Shown here piece after piece: positions 61,982 through 64,000 of a DNA stretch of 64,000 nucleotides (the first letter of the stretch is position 1; every line of letters starts with the position of its first letter). A program made the position numbers and the translations under genes. The stretch is from positions 74,033,395-74,097,394 of the forward strand of contig NC_081833.1 of the NCBI RefSeq assembly GCF_030867095.1, read 5' to 3'. The notes under the pieces were generated by a model. The model had not been told where the DNA came from, ran no database searches, and worked only from the letters and a program-made list of their open reading frames with translations. Origin of the DNA: Alligator mississippiensis (Eukaryota > Chordata > Crocodylia > Alligatoridae).

Positions 61982-64000
61982 GTCTCAGTAGAAGCAAATC
62001 CAATACAGAGAAGGGAACAGAAGTGAAAAAAAACAATTCTCCTCATTAAAAGATCCTGTAGTGGATGCTCTGACTTCCGTTAAAGCCTTGAACATTTAAG
62101 GCTTGAGAGCGGAGGAGGAGGGCAGGGAGGGAGGAAGGAGTCCCATTAGCTAGCGAGCAGACAGCAAAGCTTCCCGAAACAGAGCCAGCCTAACACAAAC
62201 AAGCTACTTAGTCCTGGGCTAGAGCCAGGTGAATCTACGCAGCAGTTCTGCAGATCTCTGAAATCAGAGCTCTGTTGAAAGCTGGAAGTTTGAAAGCACA
62301 GCCCTCCTCCCAATCCACCAGACGTGACACTGTTTGTAATGCTAGCCTGTGTGTGGTTGGTAACAATACCAGCGATACAAGAAAAGCAATATGCTTTTCC
62401 AGCTTATCTGCGACTCAGGAGATCGCAGGCCTGCAAGAGATGACAGCAGCAACGTGGTTCGGAAACAGCCCGCTTTGATGCCGAAGTAAATGTTCACCTG
62501 CTCGCAAGGCTGGGAAGGTAGTGGCCACGTCAGCTGGCACGATTCAATGCAGCTACGTTGGACTGCACGGTGTCTCCCGAGACTGCGCTGGGGACAGGAA
62601 AGAGAAGGCTGGGGCAGACAGAGTTCAGCCCAAATTTAACAGGGAAGTTTGCTTGATGACCTCTGGAAGGAAGAGAGAATCTGTCATCTGCTCCTAATTC
62701 CCCACAATCCTTCTCGTGTCTCGAGATGTTGTTCCAAGTGGTGCGACACCTTCCTGGACTGGTCACCAGCACACATCCTGATGCAAAATGGGAAGAGTCA
62801 TCCAATACGGGGATTTAATGCTGGCTTTAGATGAGTGGCCTTGCTGCCTTGGCAGCACAAGAGCAGAACGCCATCACCAAGTACATCACGTTAGGAGTTT
62901 AATGGGTTTTCCCCCCCGCAAGAGATGCAGCAGATACCCAGGTCCTGAAGACAGTTCACTGTTGTTTGATGTCAGCCCAAGAGCAAATGCCCTCTGAATC
63001 CATGCTGTTTCCTCGCCTGAACCCTCCCTGCTGAAGTTCTTGCAAGGCCTAACTGGAAAACCTCAGATTTCACATCCACCACCTCCAGCCCATGCTAGGG
63101 AGAGCCAAAGCAAGGCACAGCACACGTGCTGCAGGTTAGTTAAACCCTGAAACAGGTGTGCCGCTGCCAGCTAAGGGCAACGTCAGGCCTGTTCCAATAA
63201 GCGTGCCCACGACACTGCCTGGCACCCCTCAAGGCTAGCCATACTCCATCCATTTCCAAGTTTAGCATGCACCAAGCAGACATGCGATGCACTCTCCCAT
63301 AGGCCAGCAACAGGAGAGATACACTTTCGGTAACCTCAGTGATAATTAAGGGCCTGAACTGGTGCTGCTGGCCTGCGGCTGGAGAGAGCCCTTCATCTCC
63401 CATGCCCTCTCATTTGATGCCTTAAACTACAATACTGACCCAAGGAAAGAAAAAAAAAAAATCTCCTTACCATCCACCCCCAAAAAATCCCACAAACAGC
63501 AAAAATAAACTGGAGCACAGACAGCGCTGTGTATTCTTCAGACTGGAAATGCTAGAAGTTAGGTTATATTAAACTTGGCTCTCTACAGCATTGCAATTCG
63601 GCTGTAGAAAAATAAGATTGCCACGGAAAGGTCAGATGGGAGCCTTCTGGGAAATCCTGCTCCACTGCGCTCGGAGCTATTTGGAAAGAACTTATCTCGG
63701 TGCTACAGTTCAATGAGAAAATTAAATACTGGAAGTGCTGGAAACAGTTAACATGGAGAGAAGTCACAGCCACAGAAGTGGCCACTTTTAACACGACTTC
63801 ACAAAGGGAGGGTGAAATCTGGCTATAAAGTCCTTATTCCCGTAGCTAGAAAAGCTTATATTATTAGGGCAATAGCCACAAGTTGGAAGATTTACCTAAC
63901 ACGTGACAACTATACCACGGTTTATCCCATAGGATAATTAAAAGGCTAGAAAAGGTCTTTATGATGGATCACACTTCATCATAACTTTAAGAATCTAGTG

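Overview
The window is vertebrate nuclear DNA carrying parts of two multi-exon, minus-strand protein genes separated by about 40.7 kb with no recognisable coding exon. The exons were found by reading conserved protein segments and checking that every join has AG/GT borders and matching codon phase. The repeats are CR1 LINE tails, decayed MIR-like CORE-SINEs, short hAT-type DNA elements and long palindromic elements; I saw no Alu, primate L1, retrovirus or LTR element. Together with the protein sequences this suggests a non-mammalian amniote, most likely a crocodilian or turtle. The species call is an inference.

Left end (1-4092): the first four coding exons of the KIAA0513 orthologue, 197 codons from the start codon, with the 3' half of the gene beyond base 1. 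A 61-62 bp minisatellite (3055-3640) lies in its first coding intron.

Middle (4092-44810): non-coding. It should hold the 5' untranslated exon(s), promoter and first intron of KIAA0513 and the 3' untranslated region of FBXO31. Landmarks are CORE-SINE relics, a CR1 reverse-transcriptase fragment (12370-13030), an AT-rich 42 bp minisatellite with a 237 bp higher-order period (13456-14075), a long GT-rich tract (17590-18062) followed by a CpG-rich block (18100-18900), palindromic and hAT elements (26081-26278, 27756-27940), a cluster of co-oriented CR1 tails with nested insertions (31.6-37 kb), and a possible minus-strand polyadenylation site near 38935.

Right end (44811-64000): nine exons of FBXO31, the substrate receptor of an SCF ubiquitin ligase, covering everything after the F-box to the stop codon (441 residues including one split at the left border). 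The F-box exon lies beyond base 64000. The two genes have no known shared pathway. Their adjacency is notable because in human they are about 2 Mb apart and in opposite orientation.

I found no previously undescribed biological system. The best leads are the gene adjacency, the higher-order AT minisatellite, the nested repeat stack at 32.3-32.9 kb and an in-frame 87 bp FBXO31 exon.
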